From Ruegeria atlantica (GTDB lineage Bacteria; Pseudomonadota; Alphaproteobacteria; Rhodobacterales; Rhodobacteraceae): 64,000 nucleotides of DNA. Within the stretch, counting starts at the first letter, position 1, and every line of letters starts with the position of its first letter. The stretch lies in NCBI RefSeq assembly GCF_013032505.1, contig NZ_WQCG01000012.1, positions 1 to 64,000 on the forward strand, in the 5' to 3' direction. Made by a program: the position numbers and the translations under genes. The notes under the pieces were generated by a model. That model had not been told where the DNA came from and did no database searches. It saw only the letters and a list, made by a program, of their open reading frames with translations. Shown one piece after another: positions 8,893-16,956 of this stretch.

Positions 8893-10002
8893 TTATCCCT
8901 GCGAAAACTCACGACCGGCAGGGCCCGCCAACAGGAGCAGCGGCCACGCCACCCTAGCGAGCAGTATGACGGTCACTGTCAATCCGCTTCCGAAAGGTGC
9001 TGCTTGTGTTGCCTCGACGTACACCGTCCAAAATATTTCTGGCCCGCCAGCATAGCCGAGCGCAGCGGCGCCCGTGACGATCAGTATCGCCTTGTAGACC
9101 ATGCCGACCATAGCAATTGGAAGTGAAACACCTGCTGCCCACGCAAGCTGCTTGCTTTCGCCTACGCGGCGGAGGAGAGCGTGGAATGTCAGCAGGGTGG
9201 CTGCATCTGCAAGCCCCAATAGAAGTGGAATGAAATATAAAACTGACACGGTCGGTCCGCTAACTCCAAAGCCTAACCCAATGAAGAACGAAGCGCCAAA
9301 TACGAAGAGCAGGCCGCCATGTGCTCCGCTGCCGGAAATCGCGGCGACAAAGCCGAGCGCCTTCTCCATTATCCGTCCGATTCCCTTACCTGTTTCGTTC
9401 CAGATTTTTTCTGTTTCCGCGGCCGCCTCGTCAGGATCAACGCCCAACTCGACAGCTCTTTTCCGCGCAATTTCCTGCTGTTTCGCAAGAATTCGCTTGT
9501 CACGTTCGCTGTGCGGATTCGGCTTGACCGCCGCAGACATCAACTGAAGAAAACCACCGGTCAGAACTCCAACCAACGCGATGGACGAAAGGTCTTGAAG
9601 GAACGAATTGCAACCTGTCCCCAAGAAGGCGGCCAAAAAGAGCCCACATACAACAGCGGCCGTGCCGACAAGCGCGAACAATCCCACAAAGATCCCTCGC
9701 CTCTGTGTTATTCGGGTTAGCCAGGCTTCCGGTTTGGGGGCCAGCGAGGAAAGTAGGAATAGCATCAGCAAGAACGACAAATAGATGATTGCGCCAATGG
9801 CTACGTTTGATGCCGTTATTGGGGCACACCGGAAAGAGAGGACGCTGCTCCCGTCGACCGTATCTGGTCCGCCCATAGCCCAGCCAAGCAAAAAGGCCGC
9901 GAGAAAGTACAGTAGGGCGGGCAATACAGATGCCTGAAACACTCGGAGAAAGAATTTCGCCGAGCTTGTTGTGGGCGCGGGGGATGCATCAGAATTTGAC
10001 AT
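8893..10002 (-). CDS. multi-spanning membrane protein of unknown function
   Basis: About 369 residues from the ATG at 10002 (an in-frame TTG sits just upstream). Six to eight hydrophobic segments are visible, for example ALLYFLAAFLLGWAM, AIIYLSFLLMLFLLSSL, GIFVGLFALVGTAAVVCGLF, LLFVFGASFFIGLGFGV and VTVILLARVAWPLLLLAG. A charged cytosolic-type stretch of about 60 residues (ERDKRILAKQQEIARKRA onward) lies between two membrane halves. No transporter signature was recognised. The gene stands alone between decayed spacers. Confidence 0.6.
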   Translation of the reverse strand: MSNSDASPAPTTSSAKFFLRVFQASVLPALLYFLAAFLLGWAMGGPDTVDGSSVLSFRCAPITASNVAIGAIIYLSFLLMLFLLSSLAPKPEAWLTRITQRRGIFVGLFALVGTAAVVCGLFLAAFLGTGCNSFLQDLSSIALVGVLTGGFLQLMSAAVKPNPHSERDKRILAKQQEIARKRAVELGVDPDEAAAETEKIWNETGKGIGRIMEKALGFVAAISGSGAHGGLLFVFGASFFIGLGFGVSGPTVSVLYFIPLLLGLADAATLLTFHALLRRVGESKQLAWAAGVSLPIAMVGMVYKAILIVTGAAALGYAGGPEIFWTVYVEATQAAPFGSGLTVTVILLARVAWPLLLLAGPAGREFSQG

Positions 10003-10597
10003 CAAAATGCTCTATCTCGACTATCCCGCATTCGTTGCGGTGCCACCGGTGTCATGAATACTCTAGCTTTTTGGCGATCCAGACAAGATTCTAATGCTCA
10101 CTTCTCGTGAAACCATTCTTGCCGCGCAGCACGCACGGCTCTCGGTGCTGCCCGCCACAGCCCTACGCGGCGAGGTGCTGTCAGAGCCTCTCCATCGAGA
10201 CCGGCATGCCGGAAGTGCCGCGCTACGCGATGTATTTGCGCTTCGTACTCGACCAGCTGCCCTGTCAGATGCGGCGTCCGCAGCCCACAAGCGAAGGAGT
10301 ATTTCATCGATAGCTGCCGTTCGGCCAACGTAAGCTTTGTCCGCCTACCTGCCATCCGAAACTGGGATCTGAACGTCCGGAATGGGCGGTTTTGCGTCTT
10401 GCTGCACAAGCGAGACTTTGGGTGTTGTCAAATGTCCGGTAAGGGCTCTTACGCACCAGTTTGGGCACGGCGCAGAGAAAGTTGGCAGTGAGCCTAAACC
10501 TAACGGGTTCCCCAAAGTTCAAATGTCTGCTGTTGAGCATTTGGCAGGATGGTGTTCTCTATGTGCAGAACAACGCTTTCGGATTTGAGCCAAAACA
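10003..10597. other. spacer with dispersed repeat
   Basis: No gene supported. The right part carries one copy of the dispersed ~115-bp element (10375-10493); the left part is GC-rich scrap without a readable family match. Confidence 0.4.
10375..10493 (+). repeat. dispersed ~115-bp element, diverged copy
   Basis: The left half (gtccggaatgggcggttttg, then cttgctgcacaagcgag) matches the copy at 11461 closely. The right half (ggtaagggctc, then cgcagagaaag) is a diverged version of the 52-bp block at 12421, 14133 and 25772. Confidence 0.65.
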
Positions 10598-11383
10598 ATG
10601 CAATGGATACTTCAGGATTTTGAAGACACTCGGAAAATGGCCATGGCACTTGATCGGCTGGATATTCCGTACACATGGCACAAAGTCGTTCCGTTCATCG
10701 GCGAACTGACACCAACACCGACCATCAACGATCCGAACGACGTGGTGATGTTCGGTTCTTATACGCTATGGCGATACGCGCAGGCCAACGACCTAAAACC
10801 CGGGGTATTCAAGATAAGACCCTTTGTTCATGAAGAGCCTTGGCAACCGTTTCTTCTCAATGGCGCGGATGCTCTTTTCTTAACGCTGCGAGACGTTCCC
10901 GAACAACTTCACGATGATGGAAAAGACTGGTTCCTACGCCCAGTAGAAGACAGCAAGGAAGAGCCGGGAAACGTAAAATCTACTGGCGAAATCATTGAGC
11001 TGGCAAACAAGGTTCTCGCCCTAGAAGAACACGAGATACCTAGAGGCTCACTTCATCATGATACAGAAATGATGTTCACGAAGCCCGTTCGCATTCAAAA
11101 AGAGTGGCGATTGTGGGTGGTCAGAGATGAGATTGTAACTTTCTCTCTCTACAAGGAAGGCTCGCGCGTCGTTTACCGGCATGAAATCGATGACGATGTC
11201 TTAGAATTTGCCAAGAGGCTGGTGGAGGCAAACCCAGATTACGCACCCGCTTACGTTATCGATATATGTCGCACGGACGACGGGCTGAAGATGCTTGAAA
11301 CGAATTGCATCAATGCCGCAGGTTTTTACGAGGCCGACCTATTAAAGCTTGTTTCTTCAATCGACGAGTTTTCAGTCGGCTAG
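10598..11383 (+). CDS. ATP-grasp protein, R2K-clade-like
   Basis: A 261-residue protein. An N-terminal segment (VVMFGSYTLWRYAQ) and the central FTKPVRIQKEWRLWVVRDEI, followed by YVIDICRTDDG and LKMLETNCINAAGFYEADL, are typical of small ATP-grasp enzymes whose Arg/Lys and Glu-Asn residues hold ATP and magnesium. This arrangement resembles the R2K clade described from phage and conflict-related neighbourhoods, which are predicted to ligate amino acids or similar groups to a peptide or other target. Substrate unknown. It is a single gene between two dispersed repeats, with AT-richer codon use than the T4SS genes, so it was probably acquired on its own. Confidence 0.6.
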   Translation: MQWILQDFEDTRKMAMALDRLDIPYTWHKVVPFIGELTPTPTINDPNDVVMFGSYTLWRYAQANDLKPGVFKIRPFVHEEPWQPFLLNGADALFLTLRDVPEQLHDDGKDWFLRPVEDSKEEPGNVKSTGEIIELANKVLALEEHEIPRGSLHHDTEMMFTKPVRIQKEWRLWVVRDEIVTFSLYKEGSRVVYRHEIDDDVLEFAKRLVEANPDYAPAYVIDICRTDDGLKMLETNCINAAGFYEADLLKLVSSIDEFSVG

Positions 11384-11460
11384 CTAAAGCTGACATTTGC
11401 ACGAGCGCAGAGTTCTGTCGCTTTGCCCGCTCACCAACCATCTGAAACTTGATTTTGCAC

Positions 11461-11560
11461 GTCTGGAATGAGCGGTTCGCGACTTGCTGCACGAGCGAGA
11501 CCTTGGGTGTTGTCGAAGGTCTGCTCAGGGCTCGACGCAACGGAAGTTGCAGGGGCACCA
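11461..11560 (+). repeat. dispersed element, left half
   Basis: gtctggaatgagcggttcgc followed by gacttgctgcacgagcgaga and ccttgggtgttgtcg matches 10375-10430 almost base for base. The right half is strongly diverged here. Confidence 0.65.
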
Positions 11561-11715
11561 AGCCGCTGTTCGCTGCCCTTTCAGTACCTAATAACTTTAA
11601 CGACAGGTTTGCGCAGGAGTTTGGATTTGCGATGTCTGCGAACCCAAGCGTTGAGGCCCCTTCGAAACCTGCTAACGTGATGCGAAGCAACTGACTTGAA
11701 GGAATAATTTTAGAT

Positions 11716-12264
11716 ATGAGCGACGAGCAGAACGAAACAAAATACGATATTGTCCGCCAGCAATTTGCGGAACGCGAAGATGCAAAGCGAAAGTATATTC
11801 AAGAAAACACCCAATTCGCAGCGATGGTAGCGGATGGATTCCGGGACTTTTTGGGGATGCCCACGAATTACGAACACACGAAAGACGGCACCACGACATT
11901 CCGTAGTTACGTGCCGCTCTACAGCTTAGAAGAAGACGGCTCATTTTCAGAGCAAACCATTTGGAGCGATGCAATTGGCCATTACAGCGATGGCGATTTC
12001 AAATTCGGACTGGGCATCGTTCTTGAGCTGAAGCCAAATTCATACCCCAAGCAAATTGTGCAGGTGAAGGTTGAGTGCACTCGCAAACCTGGCGCCGTGG
12101 AAGTGACGATTGCGGGAGAAGCCGTCACGTGCGCCTTTGACGGCATGAAGTCCTCCGACATCTCGACGGTTCACGATCTGCTTTACCGGCTTTTGAACAA
12201 ATGGCTAACGTCGCGTTGGGGCGATCCTGAGTCCAAACGCTCAATCGGCTTCAATCTCGGTTAG
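11716..12264 (+). CDS. hypothetical protein, 182 residues
   Basis: The ATG is preceded by a good ribosome site (gaagga). The N-terminal 35 residues are charged and helical (IVRQQFAEREDAKRKYIQEN). The remainder looks alpha/beta with IVLELKPNSYPKQIVQVKVE and EVTIAGEAVTCAFDG strands and ends in WLTSRWGDPESKRSIGFNLG. No signal peptide, membrane segment or known motif was found. Lone gene between two dispersed repeats. Confidence 0.55.
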   Translation: MSDEQNETKYDIVRQQFAEREDAKRKYIQENTQFAAMVADGFRDFLGMPTNYEHTKDGTTTFRSYVPLYSLEEDGSFSEQTIWSDAIGHYSDGDFKFGLGIVLELKPNSYPKQIVQVKVECTRKPGAVEVTIAGEAVTCAFDGMKSSDISTVHDLLYRLLNKWLTSRWGDPESKRSIGFNLG

Positions 12265-12718
12265 GCGCCCCATTTAGCACAATCATCGACGCTTTAGGAT
12301 GTGTTGAATACCCGATCGGGTCTCTTCGGTTAGGCAACTGACCGACCCCCGATGAATGTCCGGTTCCGGCTGTTTGAGGCTTGCTGCACGAGCGAAGCGT
12401 CAAAGCATCGTGAAGGTCTGGTAAGGGCTCATTCGACTAATTGGGGACGTCGCAGAGAATGGCTGCACCGAGGATAACTCGGATTAACCAAAGTTCTAGC
12501 TTTGGTGGTACACGAACAGATTTGCCTTGGTTTAGGATCGAGCTTTGAGCTGAAAACCCAAGTCGGTACCGCGCGCTTCGCGGCCTATGATTTCGAATGT
12601 CTGCTTCGCAGAAGCTGCATTGCAGCACCACATGTCGCGGCGAAGGTCCGCAAGGGGCCGTTCCCTGAAAGTCGTCAATTGTAGGGCAATGGGCCGTCCG
12701 CGACGACGGCCCGCTGGA
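12265..12718. other. spacer with dispersed repeat
   Basis: Contains the full repeat at 12358-12472 and further scrap that resembles it (for example gaatgtctgcttcgcag near 12592). No gene seen. Confidence 0.4.
12358..12472 (+). repeat. dispersed 115-bp element
   Basis: Left half gtccggttccggctg and gcttgctgcacgagcgaagc; right half is the 52-bp block gtaagggctcattcgactaa continuing to gctgcaccgag. The copy at 25709-25823 has the same total length of 115 bp. In other copies the right block is bounded by gggctc and gagccc, a 6-bp inverted pair; here the right end has decayed. Confidence 0.75.
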
Positions 12719-13354
12719 CTAGATTTCAATGGCTTCCGCGATGGCAAGAGCATCTTCAAGTTCGACGCCCAGATAGCGAACAGTGCTGTCCATCTTGGTG
12801 TGTCCGAGTAATAGTTGGACTGCTCGAAGGTTGCCCGTCTTTTTGTATATCTGCGTAACCTTCGTCCGCCGCATCGAGTGGGTTCCGTAGGCGCTTGCTT
12901 CCAGTCCGATAGACGTGACCCAATCGCGGACAATCCGTGCGTACTGCCTTGTTGAAATGTGTAACCGCTCATGGCATCGCCCTGGCCAAAGAAATTCCGA
13001 GCCGACCATCAAAGGATCTTGAATCCACTTCTTGACCGAAGCTCGAGTTCCCTGCGAGATTTCAAACCGCACTGGTTTTTGCGTCTTGGATTGGAGAACA
13101 GAAGCGCGTTCCTTGATCTGCCCAGACGCCATGATGTCGACCACTTTCATCTTCACTAGATCACAGCCACGTAGCTTGCTGTCTATGGCCATGTTGAACA
13201 AAGCGAGGTCGCGATAGTTCTCGGCTAGTTCAAGTCGCACCCTGATTGCCCAAACGTGTTTTGGTTTCAAAGGACGCTTCTGACCGACGATGCGCCCCTT
13301 GTTCCACGCCGGGCGCAGAGCGCGAATGGCGGGTAGCTTGTGTGTGGTTTCCAT
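12719..13354 (-). CDS. short tyrosine recombinase/integrase
   Basis: A 211-residue protein with a strong ribosome site (ggagga) before the ATG. It consists almost only of the catalytic domain and lacks the usual N-terminal arm-binding and SAM-like domains. Catalytic residues are visible in order: Arg in SKLRGCDLVKMK, Lys in LQSKTQKPVRFE, HSMRRTK with His and Arg, GHTKMDSTVRYLG with His and the nucleophile Tyr. Such short integrases are common on Rhodobacteraceae accessory DNA and could mobilise cassettes or resolve multimers. It faces away from the ParDE pair. It is the only intact recombinase in the window and so a candidate agent for the cargo region. Confidence 0.8.
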   Translation of the reverse strand: METTHKLPAIRALRPAWNKGRIVGQKRPLKPKHVWAIRVRLELAENYRDLALFNMAIDSKLRGCDLVKMKVVDIMASGQIKERASVLQSKTQKPVRFEISQGTRASVKKWIQDPLMVGSEFLWPGRCHERLHISTRQYARIVRDWVTSIGLEASAYGTHSMRRTKVTQIYKKTGNLRAVQLLLGHTKMDSTVRYLGVELEDALAIAEAIEI

Positions 13355-13429
13355 GACTGATCCTCCGATCCGCCACGGTCCACTCCATCGTCAGTTTGCT
13401 GACGTATCACCCTATCACCCCTTGTGATA

Positions 13430-13458
13430 TTGAAAAATACCTAATCTTGGTATATATG
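13430..13458 (+). promoter_or_regulatory. likely parDE promoter/operator
   Basis: ttgaaa followed 17 bp later by tatatg, overlapped by the inverted repeat atacc-taatctt-ggtat (13437-13453). A palindrome over the -10 region just upstream of the antitoxin gene fits autorepression by a ParD-type ribbon-helix-helix protein. Assigned by eye only. Confidence 0.4.
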
Positions 13459-13476
13459 GGCGATAGGAGGCAAAGC

Positions 13477-13722
13477 ATGGCAAAAAACACATCAATGTCC
13501 CTCGGCGATCACTTCGCAGGGTTCATCGAAACACAGGTCAGCAACGGTCGCTACGGCTCCGCAAGTGAGGTCGTGCGGGCAGGACTGCGACTTCTCGAAG
13601 AGCAGGAAGCCAAGGTGCAGGCTTTGAAGGACGCCTTGATTGCAGGAGAAAATTCCGGCGAGCCGCGCCCCTTTGATCGGGAAGCCTTTCAGGCCAGGAT
13701 GCATAAGAAGCATCATTCCTGA
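13477..13722 (+). CDS. parD: ParD-like type II antitoxin
   Basis: 81 residues from the ATG at 13477, chosen because taggagg sits 6 bp upstream. A longer in-frame start at 13396 would add an unlikely tail. The N-terminus is a ribbon-helix-helix DNA-binding domain (MSLGDHFAGFIETQVSNGRY then SASEVVRAGLRLLEEQE), typical of the ParD/CC2985 group. The C-terminal part (ENSGEPRPFDREAFQARMHK) should wrap the toxin. It overlaps the toxin start by one base (TGATG), so translation is coupled. Expected to neutralise ParE and repress the operon. Confidence 0.9.
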   Translation: MAKNTSMSLGDHFAGFIETQVSNGRYGSASEVVRAGLRLLEEQEAKVQALKDALIAGENSGEPRPFDREAFQARMHKKHHS

Positions 13723-14012
13723 TGACCCCAACCTATCTGCTCTCGCCACTGGCAGAAACGGACCTCGAAGAGATCTGGCTCTACACGGCGCGTGAATGGT
13801 CGGTGGAACAAGCCCAGATCTACACTGATGATATCATCGCAACTTGCGAAGATCTCGCAAGCGGTAGGAAGGAGGGCCGCCGGGTGAATATCCGTGGCGG
13901 CTATCTGAAGGCATTGGTTGGTCGACACATGATCTACGCACAGCAACGTTCTGCCGGCCTCGTGGTCGTTCGCATTCTCCATCAAAGCATGGACGTTGAC
14001 CGCCATTTGTAA
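13722..14012 (+). CDS. parE: ParE/RelE-family toxin
   Basis: 96 residues with the ParE pattern: LSPLAETDLEEIWLYTAREW helix pair, YTDDIIATCEDLASGRKEGR, and the C-terminal strands GGYLKALVGRHMIYAQQ and VVVRILHQSMDVDRHL. ParE toxins poison DNA gyrase. The pair may stabilise the element or simply be cargo. It is complete, with no internal stop. Confidence 0.9.
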   Translation: MTPTYLLSPLAETDLEEIWLYTAREWSVEQAQIYTDDIIATCEDLASGRKEGRRVNIRGGYLKALVGRHMIYAQQRSAGLVVVRILHQSMDVDRHL

Positions 14013-14318
14013 CGCTGGCGAACGGCGGCTTTCGGAAATGCTGCGCCGCAGCGCTCGACTATATCGGCAAGGTCAACTCTTGGACCTCCATCATGCCGCA
14101 CCTGCAAATAGGTGAATTTGCAGCAATGGCCGGTAAGGGCTCATTCGACTAATTGGGGACGTCGCAGAGAAAGGCTGCACCGAGCCCAAAGTCCCGAGTT
14201 TCTGCAAGATGGGGAATGTCAGTTGTCAGTGGCTCAAACACTTAATATATGCCCGTGCCCACGTTCTGTGCTCTAATGGGAATGCCTTGTATCGGGCCGC
14301 GATATTCGGAAACCAGCC
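14013..14318. other. spacer with 52-bp repeat block
   Basis: Contains the right block of the dispersed element (14133-14184). The rest is scrap with no gene. Confidence 0.4.
14133..14184 (+). repeat. 52-bp block of the dispersed element
   Basis: Differs from 12421-12472 at one base only (agaaagg for agaatgg). It continues to gagccc, so the gggctc/gagccc inverted ends are intact here. The left half is missing. Confidence 0.8.
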
Positions 14319-15551
14319 ATGCGCGTCATCTTTGCCATCGCCACACTTTTTATTTTGACCAGTCAGTCACTGGCACAGGAATCGATCCTCGTGGGGGACG
14401 CACCCCTGCCCGACGATATCGAAATCACCGCCCACGACAATTCGCCCTTCCTCGGAGTTTGGACGGGAAGATGGGACAATTGGAGAAGTCACATTCTCGT
14501 CGTGGAAAGCCAAGGCGAAGACGGGTTATTCAGCGTCATCTATTCAGTGGGACGCGGCCAGCATGGCATTCGGAATTGGTTCCGCAGCCAAGCACGTTTG
14601 GACGGCGACACTCTGGTGTTCACCGATAGCGACTTCGCTGCGCGATATTCAATTTCAGCTACTGGACGATTGCGCGGTATCTATCCGACTGAGGATCGTT
14701 TTGCCATATTGGAGCGGCAATCCCTCACAACTTTATTGGCAGCGCCGACCAGCGAGTGGTTCCAGCTCGGTACGCGCGAATTCCTTGCAACAGACCTGCA
14801 AGAAGACAGTTCGAAAGTTGAGCTTGCGGTCGCGGTCTATACGCCTGCTGGTGATGGTCCCTTCCCGCTGGCTCTCGTTCATCACGGGTCAACGGGTTAT
14901 GGGACTGATCCACAAGCTTTTAATCGGTTCTTTGCCAACGATTGGCTTGCAGATGTTCTAAACGCCCACGGTTGGATCGCCGCATTCCCTCAGCGTCGTG
15001 GTCGGGGTGGGTCTGATGGTTTGTACGATGAGGGCTTTGCTGAAGATCGGTCGCAAGGATATTCGCCGGATACGCAGATATCCCTGGCAGGGGCGGAACG
15101 CGCTCTGATCGATGCAAACGCTGCCTTGCGGGCGTTGCAGCAGCAACCCAATGTAAGTTCGGAACCCGTCCTTCTTTCAGGGTTTTCGCGAGGGGGCGTC
15201 GTAGCCCTCATGCAAGCAGGAGACGATCCAGAGAATACTGCCGGTGTGATTAACTTCGTTGGAGGTTGGATGGGAGAAGGTTTCGGAGACCCCGAAATCA
15301 ACCCGTCACTCTTCCGGCGGGTTGGAAGCTTTGATGGACCGGTATTGTCAATTTATGGCGAGGACGACGCGTTTTACAGCATTGAACACTCGCTATCGAA
15401 CCTTGCGGCAATGGAAGAGATGGGCGCTGAGAGTGAAGTTCATGTCGTGTCTGTTTCCGGCCACAATAGAGGCCATTGGTTGATGTTTCAGCCAAAACTC
15501 TGGGAAGAAATAGTAGGCGACTACTTAATGCGTATCGAAAGCCGCCGTTGA
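14319..15551 (+). CDS. secreted alpha/beta hydrolase
   Basis: 410 residues with a signal peptide (MRVIFAIATLFILTSQSLAQ). Residues about 40-130 form an unrecognised beta-rich region (PFLGVWTGRWDNWRSHIL). Residues about 160-410 are an alpha/beta hydrolase: oxyanion-type PLALVHHGSTGYG, nucleophile elbow GFSRGG, acid in IYGEDDAFYS and the final His in SGHNRGHW. Related to dienelactone-hydrolase and peptidase S9-like enzymes. A periplasmic esterase or peptidase is likely; substrate unknown. Lone gene. Confidence 0.75.
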   Translation: MRVIFAIATLFILTSQSLAQESILVGDAPLPDDIEITAHDNSPFLGVWTGRWDNWRSHILVVESQGEDGLFSVIYSVGRGQHGIRNWFRSQARLDGDTLVFTDSDFAARYSISATGRLRGIYPTEDRFAILERQSLTTLLAAPTSEWFQLGTREFLATDLQEDSSKVELAVAVYTPAGDGPFPLALVHHGSTGYGTDPQAFNRFFANDWLADVLNAHGWIAAFPQRRGRGGSDGLYDEGFAEDRSQGYSPDTQISLAGAERALIDANAALRALQQQPNVSSEPVLLSGFSRGGVVALMQAGDDPENTAGVINFVGGWMGEGFGDPEINPSLFRRVGSFDGPVLSIYGEDDAFYSIEHSLSNLAAMEEMGAESEVHVVSVSGHNRGHWLMFQPKLWEEIVGDYLMRIESRR

Positions 15552-15918
15552 ACCAAGTGCAACGAACGGCTGCAATGGTCCACACCGCCGACGTTTGCAA
15601 AGTTCGCCGAGTGGCTAGTAGCCAATCAATCGGTTTGGACTCTGTTGCCTTGCAACTTGTCAAGCCACCTGATCTCCACGTATGCGAATTACAGGTCGCT
15701 GAGTTCACGAACTTCGGTTTTGGGCTCTTTGGTAGAACATCGCCGACCCTTTGTCGCAGGGGTTCAAAAACTCAATATGAGCAACAACCTTTAGTGGTAT
15801 GACTAAAGGTACGAATCCTCTTAAAGGGAAAAAGAAGCCCTCAACTTGTTTCATTCCTCCACAAACAAAAAACTGTGAGAATTACGACCGCAAGAATTTG
15901 AAGAATAGGTTTTTTGCA
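15552..15918. other. spacer before the thymidylate-synthase-like gene
   Basis: No gene supported. The frame of the next gene is open from 15799, but the residues before 15919 look non-coding (lysine/asparagine-rich, no family match). The stretch becomes AT-rich towards the gene and may hold its promoter. Confidence 0.4.
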
Positions 15919-16932
15919 ATGCATACTGGGAATTTTGACACACTTGATGACCTACTCAGAGCGACATATCTAGATCTTTTGAACGGAGATAACCTAAATC
16001 GAGTTTTGTCGAAAAAGGGATTGAGCACAGAACGCTTCGGTGCCCTTCTAGAACTCAATAATCCCAGAGCTAGACTTAGCAGATCAGTCGGGCGCGCACG
16101 GATATTTAGCGCGCTAGGTGAACTCATCTGGTATTTGTCTGCCTCCAACTCGATCCAGCAGATTGAATATTATATCAAAGGTTATGGCGAGTTTTCCGAC
16201 GACAATGGAGAAACTGCAAACGGTGCATATGGGCCCAGGTTATTCGGATCCGGTTCAGGCGATTCTGAATGGGGTCGAGTTATTGGATTATTAAGCAGAA
16301 GAGATCGACAAGGTTCCCGAAATGCCGTCATTCAAATCCTGCGCAATTCCGATCTTTCTAAGCCCACAAAAGATCGCCCCTGCACCACTACACTGCAATT
16401 TGTTGTCCGAGACGGAAGACTATTTCTTCACGTCCACATGAGATCAAATGATGCATACCTTGGACTTCCCCATGACATTTTCTCATTCTCAATGCTACAA
16501 GAGATTGCGGCGAAACAACTGAATCTGGAGTTGGGTTCTTATTTTCATTCTGTAGGGAGTCTTCATCTGTACGATGATACAGATGAGGAAGGTGATCCCA
16601 AACCAACTACTAATGCCAAGGAATATGTGGACGAGAAGTACATGGGCGTAAAACCCATGCCAGCTATGCCAGACGCTGATCCGTGGGCTTGGATACAACG
16701 GCTCGTTCAGGCTGAAGCAGGCTATCGGCAGGGGTCACTTGAAACTCCGTTGGATGTCTCTGCCCCCACATACTGGAAAGATTTGGACTGCCTACTTAGG
16801 GCATATTCAGGCATCAAGCATCTATATGGATCAGAGCGTCTTAAATTCCTGCATGAGTGCTTGTATCAACTGGAAGAAGAGTCCTATCACCTGTTCTTGC
16901 TGGACCGAATTGAGTTCTTTGAGCAAAAGTAG
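15919..16932 (+). CDS. thymidylate-synthase-fold protein, predicted dCMP-type (hydroxy)methylase
   Basis: About 337 residues from the ATG at 15919; an in-frame start at 15799 would add 40 poorly protein-like residues. The fold is thymidylate synthase: ARIFSALGELIWYLSASNSI, ANGAYGPRLF, and the catalytic block RPCTTTLQFVVRDG, where Cys155 is the nucleophile and the usual His after it is Thr. It continues MRSNDAYLGLPHDIFSFSML. In thymidylate synthase the last part reads GLPFNIA, and the Asn fixes uracil; Asp at this place (D186 here) is the hallmark of dCMP hydroxymethylase. I therefore infer a dCMP substrate. The stop is 24 bp before the aGPT-Pplase3-like gene. Both genes are AT-richer than the conjugation genes, which suggests separate acquisition, perhaps from a phage. 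Confidence 0.75.
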   Translation: MHTGNFDTLDDLLRATYLDLLNGDNLNRVLSKKGLSTERFGALLELNNPRARLSRSVGRARIFSALGELIWYLSASNSIQQIEYYIKGYGEFSDDNGETANGAYGPRLFGSGSGDSEWGRVIGLLSRRDRQGSRNAVIQILRNSDLSKPTKDRPCTTTLQFVVRDGRLFLHVHMRSNDAYLGLPHDIFSFSMLQEIAAKQLNLELGSYFHSVGSLHLYDDTDEEGDPKPTTNAKEYVDEKYMGVKPMPAMPDADPWAWIQRLVQAEAGYRQGSLETPLDVSAPTYWKDLDCLLRAYSGIKHLYGSERLKFLHECLYQLEEESYHLFLLDRIEFFEQK

Positions 16933-16956
16933 TCGAAATTAAGGGAACATACTCAG

